Shown piece by piece: positions 34,386-45,735 of a DNA stretch of 64,000 nt; positions within the stretch are counted from its first letter, which is position 1, and every line of letters starts with the position of its first letter. This DNA comes from Phycomyces blakesleeanus NRRL 1555(-) (taxonomy: Eukaryota > Mucoromycota > Mucoromycetes > Mucorales > Phycomycetaceae). The stretch spans positions 2,171,554-2,235,553 of the forward strand of contig NW_017265137.1 in the NCBI RefSeq assembly GCF_001638985.1, written 5' to 3'. The notes beneath the pieces are model-generated. The model did not search any database and had not been told where the DNA came from. It saw only the letters and a list, made by a program, of their open reading frames with translations. The position numbers were made by a program, and so were the translations under genes.

Positions 34386-35515
34386 AAAAAAAATGCATAA
34401 AAATAACAATACACAATATACAACAATACGAATAGGAATAGGAATAGTATCAAGACATATAGACACAAAGAAAGAAAGGAGTATATTGTCCATGTTCTAG
34501 ACGACGACGATCCGAACCTTCTTTGGTTTTGTATGTGTTTATGAAAGTGTAATGTGTAGTGTTTGTATTTGTAGAGTGTGTAATGTGTTTGTGGTGTGTT
34601 TGTAGTGTGTTTTAGAGATGTTTTGAACCATAAAAAAATGATACATAATACAAAATGTATGTATGTACATATTAGTATATTTTCTTTATTTATATTTATA
34701 TGTTTCATAATGTATTTTGTAGATCAATAACAAAAAGGCGTCTGTGCACCCAGAGCATACAACAAAAAGGCTGAAAATAATAATAATAATAAATAAAAAA
34801 AGGGGGGAATGAAGGTTGATTTTAATTTTTTAATTTTTTTAATTTTTTTTTAAATTATAATTATAATTATAATTATAATTATTCTTAATTTATTAAAATA
34901 AGAGGAAGAAATTATAAAGGTAGCTTTTACAGACTGGTTATATTATCTGGTCGTTAGGGAAACAAAATCAAACAAGAGAGAAAAATATACTTGAGGCGTG
35001 GTAGCACCAACAGTCTGATCTTGTCCCTCAACACACACACACACACAAACACACACATGATGACCAAAGGTTGGCGTTGCAATGTGTACACAAAGAAGAA
35101 ATAAGGGGTATCGATCGGCAGCGTCGGAATAGCTTGAAATGCTTCAGGTTGTGTCATGCGGTTTCCTTATAATCTGTGGATTGTCTTTTTGTGTTTTGGA
35201 AGTCTTTCTTACTTTGGGCGATCTAGTCAAATAATAATATTATTATTATTATTATTGATATTCATATTCACTTTACAGATATTGATATTCATACACTAAA
35301 TAATCGGCCTCAATTAGACATAAAAATAGAGCCAATTCTGAGATACTTTTCTTTCTTCTTCTCTTTCTTCCCTATATAATCACTACTACTTTTCTTACTT
35401 TTACCTCTTTCTCTTATTATATACCTGCTCTTTATAATTCACAGCAAAGCCTACCACCAATAATAACAATAATAAACACTCAACCACTGAAATAACAGCA
35501 ACAATTTTTAAAAGC
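34386..35515. other. intergenic region with simple repeats
   Basis: It holds an (ATTATA)n tract at about 34853-34881, (CACA)n near 35031-35057 and (ATT)n near 35237-35256. The last 150 bp are pyrimidine-rich and then AACAA-rich, probably the promoter and 5' UTR of the zinc-finger gene. The minus-strand ORFs here are not supported. Confidence 0.6.
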
Positions 35516-36000
35516 ATGCAAGAAAAACGTATTTCTTTACCTCCCATTCGTTGTCTCTTGAACGATCTCGCCACAGATTCTCAAGTCAGTATTAGTCCTG
35601 GTATTCCGTGGTTGGCTCCACAGCAATCGTCTGATTCCAAGGAGCTCGAACAGTGGGAGAATCGTTGCCGTGCCGAAGACAGGCGCCAGCAACTTGATTC
35701 CATTCCTATTTCCCCTGTCCATTCCCATCCCCAGCAACAACAGCCTCTTCCACTTTCTCTCTCATCATCCCTTCCTCCCTCATCTTCCCTTCCGCTTATT
35801 CCCTCTCGCAGCTTTACCCGACAAAAACAGCAGGATTGCCCTCCTGAAATTTGGAGCCGTGTTTCCTTGAAACAAGCCCCCCCTCAGTACCGTGTCTATC
35901 CAAACGACAGCTGTGGGTGCCAATGTGCATATGCCTCACCGCCATCACCACCACTACAGCCACTGCAGCCACACTCGCACCAACAATTACAGCTTCAACT

Positions 36001-36036
<36 letters not shown>

Positions 36037-36919
36037 AATTCAACAACAACAAATGCACCACCACCACCACCAACAACAACAACAATTAACCCCTCGCCAC
36101 CAGTTTGTCACTCGATCACCTCCACTGCAGAGAGCACCCCCGGCCACCCGCGTTCACCGACGCGCCACTTCTGCTGCAGCCTACTTTGATACCACACCAA
36201 TGGGTCCCCAAACAATGCACCTCCACCACCACCGCCATCAATCCGCTGACTGGCAGTTGATCGACGACATGGCCTGCATGCATATAATCCCTTCCCCCGT
36301 ATCTCCTTTTACTTTCCATCAGCAACAACAACAACAAATTCATCATCATCATCAACAACAACAACAGCAACAACAGCAACAACAGCAACAGCAACAGCAG
36401 CAACAAATTCAACAACAACAAATTCATCAACATCATCAACAACAACAAATGCGTCATCATTATCAAGAAAATACACGTCTGTCCGAATCCATTCACAGCC
36501 ATAACCATCACCACATATCGACCCACAAAAGATCTCACACCACTTCTGGTTACCCACTCCCACAAAACTACATTTTCCCCCCGCGTCAAAGCTTACCACA
36601 GCGCAAAACCCAGAAGCCGTTGGAGGGACCCCACCATAGATACCATTGCAGCCTCTGCCCAAAGACCTTCTCAAGACCATCTTCACTACGAATCCACGGC
36701 TATTCTCACACCGGAGAAAAACCCCATGGATGCCCCTATCCTGGGTGTGGGCGCTGGTTTAGTGTCCAGAGCAACATGCGTCGCCACTTGAGAGTCCATC
36801 ACTGCTCACCCCATGAACTTAACCAAGAAGGCGGAGCAGCAGCAACAGGAGGATGTTCGTCAGAAGAAGAAGACGAAGAAGAGTGGATGGGTGGAATTGG
36901 CGGTCACCCTCACGTTTGA
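35516..36919 (+). CDS. C2H2 zinc-finger transcription factor, Gln/His-rich
   Basis: A single exon of 467 aa. Two tandem C2H2 fingers lie at about residues 376-430: YHCSLCPKTFSRPSSLRIH, the canonical linker HTGEKPHG, then CPYPGCGRWFSVQSNMRRH. The N-terminus carries ISLPPIRCLLND, a short motif seen near the start of many fungal C2H2 regulators. The middle is dominated by poly-Gln and His tracts encoded by CAG/CAA repeats (about 36000-36080 and 36320-36440). The C-terminus is Gly-rich and acidic. It is probably a sequence-specific regulator; the target genes are unknown. The poly-Gln lengths are expected to vary between strains. Confidence 0.88.
36001..36092 (+). repeat. CAG/CAA/CAC repeat coding poly-Gln/His
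   Basis: Near-pure CAG run followed by CAA and CAC triplets within the zinc-finger gene. Antisense poly-Leu ORFs are shadows. Confidence 0.85.
36320..36457 (+). repeat. second CAA/CAG/CAT repeat coding poly-Gln/His
   Basis: About 140 bp of CAA, CAG and CAT triplets encoding Gln and His runs in the zinc-finger gene. Confidence 0.85.
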
Positions 36920-36942
36920 ACATACAATACAAAGCATCTTTT

Positions 36943-36974
<32 letters not shown>

Positions 36975-37393
36975 CAAGCAACATAACATAACATAACATA
37001 ACATTATACAAACACTAATATATATATATATTATATATTTAGTAACGCATTCGAACCAAAACAAACCAAATATTTATATATATTATTACTATTATTATTA
37101 TTATAAAAAAATCAAGTCTTCATACTCTTTAGATAGCACAGCCTCTTTTATTTTATATATATATTTTATATTTCCTTTTTGCTTTGGAGACTATGCAGTG
37201 TCAAATAAATTTTCCCCCTCTTTTTTTTTATTTTTATATAAAAAACATATTATTACTAATATTATCCCCTATCCTTATTATCACTTATACACAAATATAA
37301 ATATATCATTTTTCTTCCCTCTTTATTTATTTATTTTTTATAAACAAATTTATACATACAATATATATATATATATTATATATATATTATGGT
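36920..37393. other. intergenic region between convergent genes
   Basis: Shared 3' flank of the zinc-finger gene (plus) and Swd1 (minus), with (TA)n, (ACATA)n and (ATT)n runs. No gene is seen. Confidence 0.6.
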
Positions 37394-39964
37394 TCAAGGG
37401 GACTTTTCTTTCTTGTAAAGCTTACGTGGTCTGGGACCTTCATCTAATGTACTTTGACTATCGGATCTCTTGAGTTCTTCGTCTGTATAGACACTATCTG
37501 AGTCGCTTTCGGATTGGGCATCGCCATCGAATGGCAACGTAGGCAAATAAAACACCTCGTCTTCACCCCCTCGATCCTCGTCAATGTCCAGAAACGCCTG
37601 GATGGTTTCGTCTGTTGTCACGTCAACCGTTATATCCTCGTCATCCTGCTTACGCTTCGTCGCCTCTTCTTCGGGCACCACGTCAAACTCGTCCTCCTTT
37701 TCCTCATATTCCATGTTCTCCTCCAATTCGGTGAAGTCTGGAGCAAATGCACTCCAATTCTCTTCATGCTTGGCTGTCCAGATGTAAATATTACCGTAAC
37801 TACTCACAGATCCAATAATAGGTCTAACCGGATGCCACTATCATGTCATTATTATTATTATTTTAAAAATAAATATTAATTGAATTCAATTGAATTCAAT
37901 TGAATAAATCATCCCTTGATTTTTTTTCCATCCCTTATTCACTACAAAAAAATAAAGACTATATATATATAGTTGTGTGTATGCATCAAGTAACTTACAG
38001 CAAGGTCATCAAGGGGCTCTTTAGGTCCCTCTAGAATCTTGACAAGATTTCCCATGTTTTTGTCCCAAATGTAAATATTGTGTTCTGCCTTGTGTCCAGA
38101 ACCTACAAGAAAAAAAAAAGACAAGCCATGATGGTATGAGATCAGACATGTATATAGATATATAGATATATATAAAAAGAGAGGGAGTTAAGGGGGTGTG
38201 AAGACAAATATTAAAAAATTAAAATTAAAATTAAAATTAAAATTAAAATTAATAATAGTGGGAGTGAAAAGTAAGGATGAAATTTATTTGTGATTTTATA
38301 ACTTGCCTCCAATTACAAATTCACCATCTGCACTAAATGAAGCTTGGTTCCATTGGATGCGATTGACAAGATCTTGGAACTTGTTCTGTAGCACCGGGAT
38401 ACCTTTTTCATCCAGCCTAAAGAATCGAATGACACGGTCATTTGCAATAACCAGCATATCTCTATAATATACAGTCAAATACGCACAAAGTAAGTAATAT
38501 AGCATTAGTGCTAGCATTAGTGCTAGCATTGGTAGCAATAACAAACATAGAAAGAAAGAAAAAAATCCTAACCTTCCGTTCCTACTCCATTGAATTCCCT
38601 TGATTGTAGTACTGGTAACACGCATGGAATAGGTTATCTTTTTTTTTTTTTAAAAAAAAAAAAAAGAAAAACAACATATTAATATAGGTATTTTTAATCA
38701 ATTCTTTATTAAATGAAATTAAATGATCTTTGTTTTGGTTGTTGTTGTTGTTTATGGATTAACAAACCTTGCGTGTATTGGCATCAATGATATTTAAATA
38801 ACCTTTGGATGTACCAGCATAAATACTTGTACCAGCCTTGTTCCACACACTTGAAGTAACAAATGAAGACGATCTAAAATAACAGTAATATAATAAATAC
38901 GCATAAACAGACAAATAAATAAGAAGAAGAAGAAGAAGAAGAAGTATATATATATATATACTTTGAATGATTGGATTCTTATACTTCGCTGTCTATACTT
39001 ACTTGTGATCTTCTTTTCCCTCTGTTTCTGTTGCAAGCGTCCATTGTTCTACCTTACCACTAGACAAATCCACAATAACAGGGCTTTCTTGATATAACGA
39101 AACCACAAATCGAAAGCTAATATTCATATTAGAATTCATATAATTGAAACAAATGTTATTTTTTTTTAATAAGAAAAGAATTACTTGTTTCGTGGGTGCA
39201 TTTGTGCCATCATTACAGGTGTGCTGAATCTTAGCTTTGTGTGTTTTGTGGCTGATACTAGATCCCAAAGAATACATGTCCAATCCTTTGATGCAGACAA
39301 TAGGAATCTACCATTACGAGACCAACTGTTGTATATAAATGATCCCCCCCAAAAAAAAAGACAAAATAATAATAATAATAGCAATAGCAATTAATTGAAT
39401 AATTGAATAATTGAATACTTAAAGGCAGAATGTCATTATACATATATAAAAGATTGAATGAATAAATGAATGATTTAATGACCTTATGCTTGCAACAGGT
39501 TTGACATGACCAATAAGGTTACGTGAGACACCTTTTGTGTCAAAATCCCACACAACACATCTGCCATCAAGACATCCTCCTGCAAGAAGTGTACCCCTTC
39601 GATTGAACTTGCAACTGAGAACATAACCATCTTCAAGTGTTTCTTCAATAACTTGAGGGTATTCCTGTTCCCAAGGATCTACAATGTTGATGAGACCACA
39701 TTGTAAAATAAAAAAATATATAAAAAAGTTTCGTTTATTTTATATAATTACATATATATATATATATGTATGTATGTATATAATTACATATATATATTCA
39801 TTTGTATTTTTATTTTTATTATGTTTACTAGTAGTATTACTATAGATGCTATTAATGATATTGGTGCTATTGGTGCTATTGTTCTATTATCTTTTATATA
39901 ATTCTAATTGTATGGTTATCTAATTGATATTGATATTAATATTACCAAGTAATTCAAGATTCAT
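37394..39964 (-). CDS. swd1: COMPASS complex WD40 subunit Swd1/RBBP5
   Basis: Nine exons on the minus strand: 39964-39946, 39678-39483, 39325-39185, 39116-39003, 38873-38768, 38637-38573, 38461-38307, 38102-37999, 37837-37394 (447 aa). The 19-nt first exon encodes MNLELL, the start conserved in RBBP5. WD40 repeats follow (for example FNRRGTLLAGGCLDGRCVVW and WSRNGRFLLSASKDW), then the hinge WHPVRPIIGSVSS and the diagnostic WSAFAPDFTELEENMEYEE with an acidic tail. RBBP5 binds the Ash2-SET module and nucleosomes for histone H3K4 methylation. The intron between exons 7 and 8 uses a GC donor (GGAG|GCAAGT). The intron before exon 6 ends with a T14A13 dyad running into the acceptor AG. Confidence 0.93.
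38639..38665. repeat. T13A14 dyad forming a splice acceptor of swd1
   Basis: Thirteen T followed by fourteen A on the plus strand. On the minus strand this is T14A13, and its last A plus the next G make the acceptor AG of swd1 exon 6, so the dyad sits where a polypyrimidine tract would be. Confidence 0.8.
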
Positions 39965-41870
39965 TATGAGAAATATATGTATATATTATGTATGTATGTA
40001 TGTATGTATGTATGTATGATAACTAAAAGAGAGGATATTACACGTACATACATATAAAATAATAAATATATGTATTATATAATCTATATAGTGTATATAT
40101 TGAGTTTAATGTGTGCACGTAAGGTATAAAATGTGTGTGTATGTGGTATGTTCAAGCCCAAGTTTATGTTTATTTTTTTTTCGGGATAAACAAGTCACAC
40201 AATATTCAGTCCCGCCAACTTATTGTAAATCTTTTTTCTTATTTTGAATTGATTTGAATTGATTCTCCAGATGATCTCTCATCGCCACAAATCTTCACAC
40301 GCTTCCCATGCTTTCTATCTACTTGTTTAATAGGCTTTCATATTTATTACTCCGCCACCCTTTTTTTCTCTCTCTTTTTTTCTTTTATATGTGTCTCATC
40401 GGTTGGGGAGACTATCCGGTTGGCTGGAACAAGTGATTTCCATGGTGATTTGTAAACATCTCCGCATATTGTTATTTATTTATTTTTGCAAATAAATAAA
40501 AAAAAAAAATATGTATAAAAAAAAGATGAGCAATAAAAGAACAAGATGTTGTTTTTAAATGTAAATATTAAAAATAGAGATGGTTGATTGCACAATTACA
40601 CTACACACACAGAAGAAAGAGAAATTGCGTATACAAGGTTCCTAAAAAAAAATGATTGGCTAATTTAATATCCGACTTGAAAGGTGGTAAAGAAATACAC
40701 ACCAAAAAAAAAAGAGACCCCTTGAAAAATAAATAAAACACCAGTGTTGATAACAAGGAGAAATGATATAATGATTTTTTCTTTTTAAAGAAAAAGCTTA
40801 ATATGCTAATTTGTTACTATGATGATAACCATGGTAACGATGGCTAATTTATGCAGTACTTTATATTTAAAAACAACAACAACAACAACAACAACAATAT
40901 ATATATATTTATATATATATACTTAAATATACATACATACATGTATTATTATTTAATAAATGAGAATATGGAGGACTTTATTAATCCAACCAAAACAAAA
41001 TAACAAGAGTGTGCTTGTCTCTATCTCTCTCTCTGTGTGTGTGTACGCGTATTCTACTTTTCCTTATTTTATTTTGTTCTTTCTATTGTGTTGTTATCGA
41101 TTGGACATTTTATGTGTGACTCATGAATATATTTATATATATGTATATTTGTATATTTGTATATTTGTATACATATATGTCACAGTATAAAAGTATAGCA
41201 AAACAAAAACAAAAAAACAAAAAATAAATACATAAAGAAGTATAGTAAAGAAGCCTTAATAAATAAATATATTAAATGTTGCTATATAAATGAGCATATA
41301 GAATCTATGAATGTTATATGTTTAAAGAGAGATAAAAGAAATAAAATGAGGTGAGGTGGGGGGAGAGGGTTTCAAATTGTTTCAAAAATTATACTAGTAT
41401 TTTTATTTTAATCCATCTCATCTTCTAATTTATTTTTATTTTTTTTAATTTTTTTTTAATTTTTTTTTTAATTTTTGCCTATCAGCCAAAATAATCATGC
41501 CTTTATAAAGAAATCATTTCATATTTCTCACTTCTTCTTCTTCTTCTTCTTCTTTTTTTTCTTCTTCTTTTTCTTATTCTACTTCTTCATTTTATCTATC
41601 TATTTATCTATTTATTTATTTATTTTATATATATTTTATTCATTTTTTTTTGTATATATATTTATATTTATAATTATTTATAATTATAATTATAATTATA
41701 ATTATAATTATAATTTTATTTTATTTTTAATTTTTTTTTAACCTTTTTTTCATTTTCATTTTCATTTTCATTTTCTCTCTCCCCCTCATTTGTATTATAT
41801 ATATATTTCAATTCACTTCAATTCAAATCACTTCAATTTTCAATTCAACTCAACTCAATCCTATCAAATC
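39965..41870. other. divergent intergenic region swd1-cyclin, rich in simple repeats
   Basis: About 1.9 kb with no supported gene. It holds (TATG)n at 39985-40018, (AAC)n near 40872-40896, (CTT)n at 41532-41586, (TTATAA)n at 41669-41716, (CATTTT)n at 41751-41776, and CAATT/CACTT pentamers just before the cyclin ATG. These are probably two divergent promoters. Confidence 0.6.
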
Positions 41871-42501
41871 ATGACCGATTCCATAAGCCACTCTTACCCA
41901 ACCTTGGCTGCCAATCCGCATCTATTATCTCTCTTACTATCAATCGAACCCACTCAAGCAAAAAGCGTCGCAGCAAAACAAAAAATCTATGTTGACTCTT
42001 TAGTTGGTATGAAATTCTCTTTACTATCATTTACACAAGAAAAACAATAATATATACTTATATATAATTCCAAAAAAAAAAAAAGATATTACTGTGCAGG
42101 CAATTCACACCATTTGGCCTCAGCCAATTGTATCCCATAAACCTGTCGCCAGCCTTACCACCTTTCTACGCCATATTCTCAAATACTCTCGAACAACCCA
42201 CTCGACCCTCCAACTCGCCATCTTTTATCTTTTCAGAGCCCGCACAAAGATTCAAAAGAACAAACAAGACGGCGTTGCTTCTTGTGGCAGACGAATGTTT
42301 CTCGCCGCCCTTATCTGCGCCCACAAATATCTCCAGGACAAAACCTACAAAAATGTGGCCTGGAGCAAGGTCAGTGGACTCAAGGTCGCACACGTAAATG
42401 TGGCCGAAAAAACAATGCTCCAATTACTCGACTGGCAGTTGCACGTCAAGAAGGAAACCTACGACCAGTGGCTCTCGATGCTTCAGACCCATCTTGTGTA
42501 A
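41871..42501 (+). CDS. small cyclin (Pcl/Pho80-like cyclin-box protein)
   Basis: Two exons: 41871-42006 and 42086-42501 (183 aa). A cyclin N-terminal-type box spans about residues 60-160. It includes FLRHILKYSRTTHSTLQLAI, RRMFLAALICAHKYLQDKTY, NVAWSKVSGL and LLDWQLHVKKETYDQW, the helix pattern of fungal Pcl5/Pho80-type cyclins that partner Pho85-like kinases. The protein is short and has little outside the box. Which kinase it partners is not visible. An in-frame ATG upstream (41790) lies in low-complexity 5' UTR sequence and is not preferred. Confidence 0.8.
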
Positions 42502-43931
42502 ATCTTTTTCTTTTTTTTTTATATCCAAAAAGAAAAAGAATATTATTTTACACACCCTTGTGTGTTTTTTTTTTTGATTTTTTTATATATATACTTCTTT
42601 ATATCATATATATATAGATATGTTTATGTAAAAAAAAAATGAAAAAAGAAACACACGGCCACAAAATAAATACAAAATAGTAATTTTTTTAGTCGTTTAT
42701 TCATCTCTCTTCTCTTCTCTTCTGTTTTCCTATATTATATATTTTATGTACAATATTATCTCTTATAACAATAACCTTACCCCACAAAACACACCAACTC
42801 ACCCTCCCCTCTCTTGATCTCTCTTTTGATTTCCTTCAATTATATATATATTTATATACATATATCTTTATATTAATATTTTCAAATTATTCATGTATAA
42901 TAAAAAATAAAAATAAAAATAAAATAACCATGGCAACAGCAATGGCAATGGCAATAATAGTAATAGTAATATAAAATATTATATATAAAATAAGATCTGA
43001 CACGAAATTGAATAAAATCAAATAGAATATAATAGATCGGTAAATTGACTGATTGATTGACTGATTGATTGATGCAATTTTGATCATCTTTAAAAAAGAT
43101 TAATAGATCTTTTTTAGATTCTTTTTTAGCAAGATGTGTGAATTATTCCCATGTAACACAAAATCTCTTTTTCTTGTATTATAATTAATACTTTTATATA
43201 TATATATATTCGGTGTAGTAATAAAAGAGATATCTAGTCATCTAAAGTTATACATACACGTATCTTTACGGTAGATAACAAAAGTGCAAGACAATAAATG
43301 GAATTTTTTTTATACCTAAAACGAAATAAAAATAAAAGGGTTTCCCCTCTTCTTTTATATATATATAGGTAACATTTTTTTTTAAATAAAATAAAATAAA
43401 TAATCTACAGGGTTCTTTCAAAAACAGAAGGAATCCATTAGACAGTTACTTCCCTGTTCCTTTTTATTTGTTGCTCTTTATATAAATTATTATAATTCAT
43501 ACTTTTATATATTTAACCATTTCAACCATTTCAATAGTTTACACTTGCATTCATTTTTATATATATATTTTAAACAACAATTTAATAAAGAAGTATTTTT
43601 ACAAGATACCCATTATCTGTATTGCCTTTTATCTCTTCTTCTTCTTTTTACGTGTCTTTGTGTGCCTTTGAGTGTGCCTGGGTGCGTGTGGGTACGTGCG
43701 TGTGTATTTTAAAATATCAAGGATCACTATCATTTATCTACAAATGGGATTATGTTTTATAATACAATACAATATATACCCACACGCAAATACACATTCG
43801 ATTCAATTCAATTCAATTCAATTCAGCTATCAAAAAATTCTTTAGTGTGTGCGTGTGTTTCGTTTTTTCCATATTTAGACTCTACCTACCCTATTATTAT
43901 CATTATCATTATATATATATATATATCTACC
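42502..43931. other. intergenic region cyclin-RsmH
   Basis: No supported gene. It is AT-rich with GATTGATTGATTGA runs near 43047-43074 and a (TTCAA)n pentamer run at about 43797-43825, shortly before the RsmH ATG. Confidence 0.6.
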
Positions 43932-44231
43932 ATGCTTGTTAGACAAGTTGGTCGTTGGTCTCACTTTTACAGCTACCACTTTAACCTCATTCCAAAGTAT
44001 CCTGTCAAATCTATACTAAAAAATTATACAACAATCGCCAATGACGAACTTCCATACACCAAAATACATACACCTGTCATGCTTTCCGAAGTCTTGACTC
44101 ATCTTGCACCAGAGCCAGGAAAGATCTACTGCGATCTTACATTTGGTGATGGTGGATACACAAAAGCAATCCTAGGTACATTCAAACATTCAAACATTCA
44201 AACATTCATTCATTTGTATAATCAATTAATC

Positions 44232-44263
<32 letters not shown>

Positions 44264-45735
44264 TTTATAAATAATAAAATAAACTTCATTAGATTCATGT
44301 GATTGCAAGGTTGTTGCTGTTGACCAAGATCCCACTGCTTATGAAAAAGCACTTCAATTGGCTGCTACACCTGATTACAAGTAAAGCTATATACATAATT
44401 TTATTGTTTTAAAATTAATAATTCTTTTTTTTCTTTGATGTTATTAGGGGTAGATTATTCCCGCTTCTTAGTAAATTTGGTCAAATTGATTCTGCAGTAA
44501 AGAAGAACTTTGACTGGAGGTAAATCTTATTTAATTAAACATATAGGCAAACATATATTACTTTTTTTTTTTAAAAAAAAAGAAAGGTTACATTGTAATT
44601 AACATATCTATATATATACTGAATAGTTTTCCTTGCTTTGATGGAATGGTTATGGATATTGGTGTATCCAGTGGTCAAGTAAACATACATGATATATATA
44701 TATATATATATTTATTAAATAATCATACTCATAACTACACACATACACAAACAAACAAAATAGATTGAGACCGCTTCGCGAGGATTTTCTTACAAACTCG
44801 ATGGACCTCTTGATATGCGAATGTGTTCTCGTGGAAAAGACGCTCCTTCATCATCATCCGAAGAGTTTACATTTGAAGACGAAGCTCGTCTGATGCGCAA
44901 ATCAATTTCAGCTTATGAACTAGTCAATTTTTATTCAAGAGAGCAGATTGCTGACATTATATACAAGGTAAAAACAAACAAACTAAACAATCAATATAAT
45001 AATAATAATAATATCTTTAGTTGTCTATTTTACAAATCTTTATACCAGTAGTAATTTAATACTTAGTACTAATCACAATATATATACATACATATATGTA
45101 AATAGTATGGCGGTGATCGCCTATCAAGAAAAATCGCAGCCGCAATTGTGGATGCCCGCCAAAAGGCTCCAATTGAAACAACAGGCGAACTGGCAGCAAT
45201 TGTACAAAAGACATGCCCACAGCCGCGTTGGCAGCGTGGAGACGACGACATGTTAAGAAACTCAGCCGCGCGCACTTTTCAGGCACTAAGAATTTACATC
45301 AACGACGAGCTGGCCGAACTAGAGAGTGCTCTGCGGTCGAGCGAGTATCTCTTGCGGCCTCAGGGTCGCCTAGTTGTCGTCAGTTTCCACTCACTCGAAG
45401 ACAGGATCGCAAAGAACTTTCTTTACCACTGTGCTGGCAAAAGATCGACTCAGGAAGCCGAGACAAACCAGTTTAGTCTCAAACGGGCTGCTAACCGTGA
45501 GTTCAGAAAGGCGACACGCAACAACTACGATGCCGACGTACTATTGAAGCAGCCAAGTGGCCAGGTATTGCACAAACACAGTGTCGTCCCATCATTTGAA
45601 TTGAAATCCAAGAGTGTGGTTCAAGCTTCAAAGGAAGAAACAGCAGTCAATTCTCGCAGTCGTTCAGCCAAACTCAGAGTTGGGCAGCGCACGATGGCTG
45701 AGCCATTGTCACCTTTTGGACCACTAGATCTTTAA
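43932..45735 (+). CDS. mitochondrial 12S/16S-type rRNA m4C methyltransferase, RsmH/METTL15 family
   Basis: Six exons: 43932-44175, 44293-44380, 44448-44519, 44627-44678, 44764-44967, 45106-45735 (429 aa). The first roughly 45 residues are basic and free of acidic residues, a likely mitochondrial presequence. Family motifs in order: [10 protein letters not shown], the SAM-binding [62 protein letters not shown] and [17 protein letters not shown]. Bacterial RsmH methylates N4 of C1402 in 16S rRNA, and METTL15 does the equivalent in mitochondrial small-subunit rRNA. The C-terminal 100 residues are basic and less conserved. A T11A9 dyad (44562-44581) lies in the third intron. Confidence 0.93.
44562..44581. 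repeat. T11A9 palindromic dyad in an RsmH-gene intron
   Basis: Eleven T followed by nine A within the intron 44520-44626 of the rRNA methyltransferase gene. Confidence 0.8.

Noticed and set aside
36116..36589. Minus-strand poly-Leu/Val ORFs opposite the zinc-finger gene
   Set aside because: They arise from reading CAG/CAA repeats on the other strand; the plus frame has C2H2 fingers.
39985..40018. Tandem TATG repeats as a possible CRISPR-like array or origin
   Set aside because: The units are 4 bp with no spacers, so this is an ordinary microsatellite.
43211..43235. TATATTCGGTGTAG resembling the left end of MITE-like element 1
   Set aside because: Only about 12 bp match beyond the (TA)n, and no right-hand inverted partner was found nearby.
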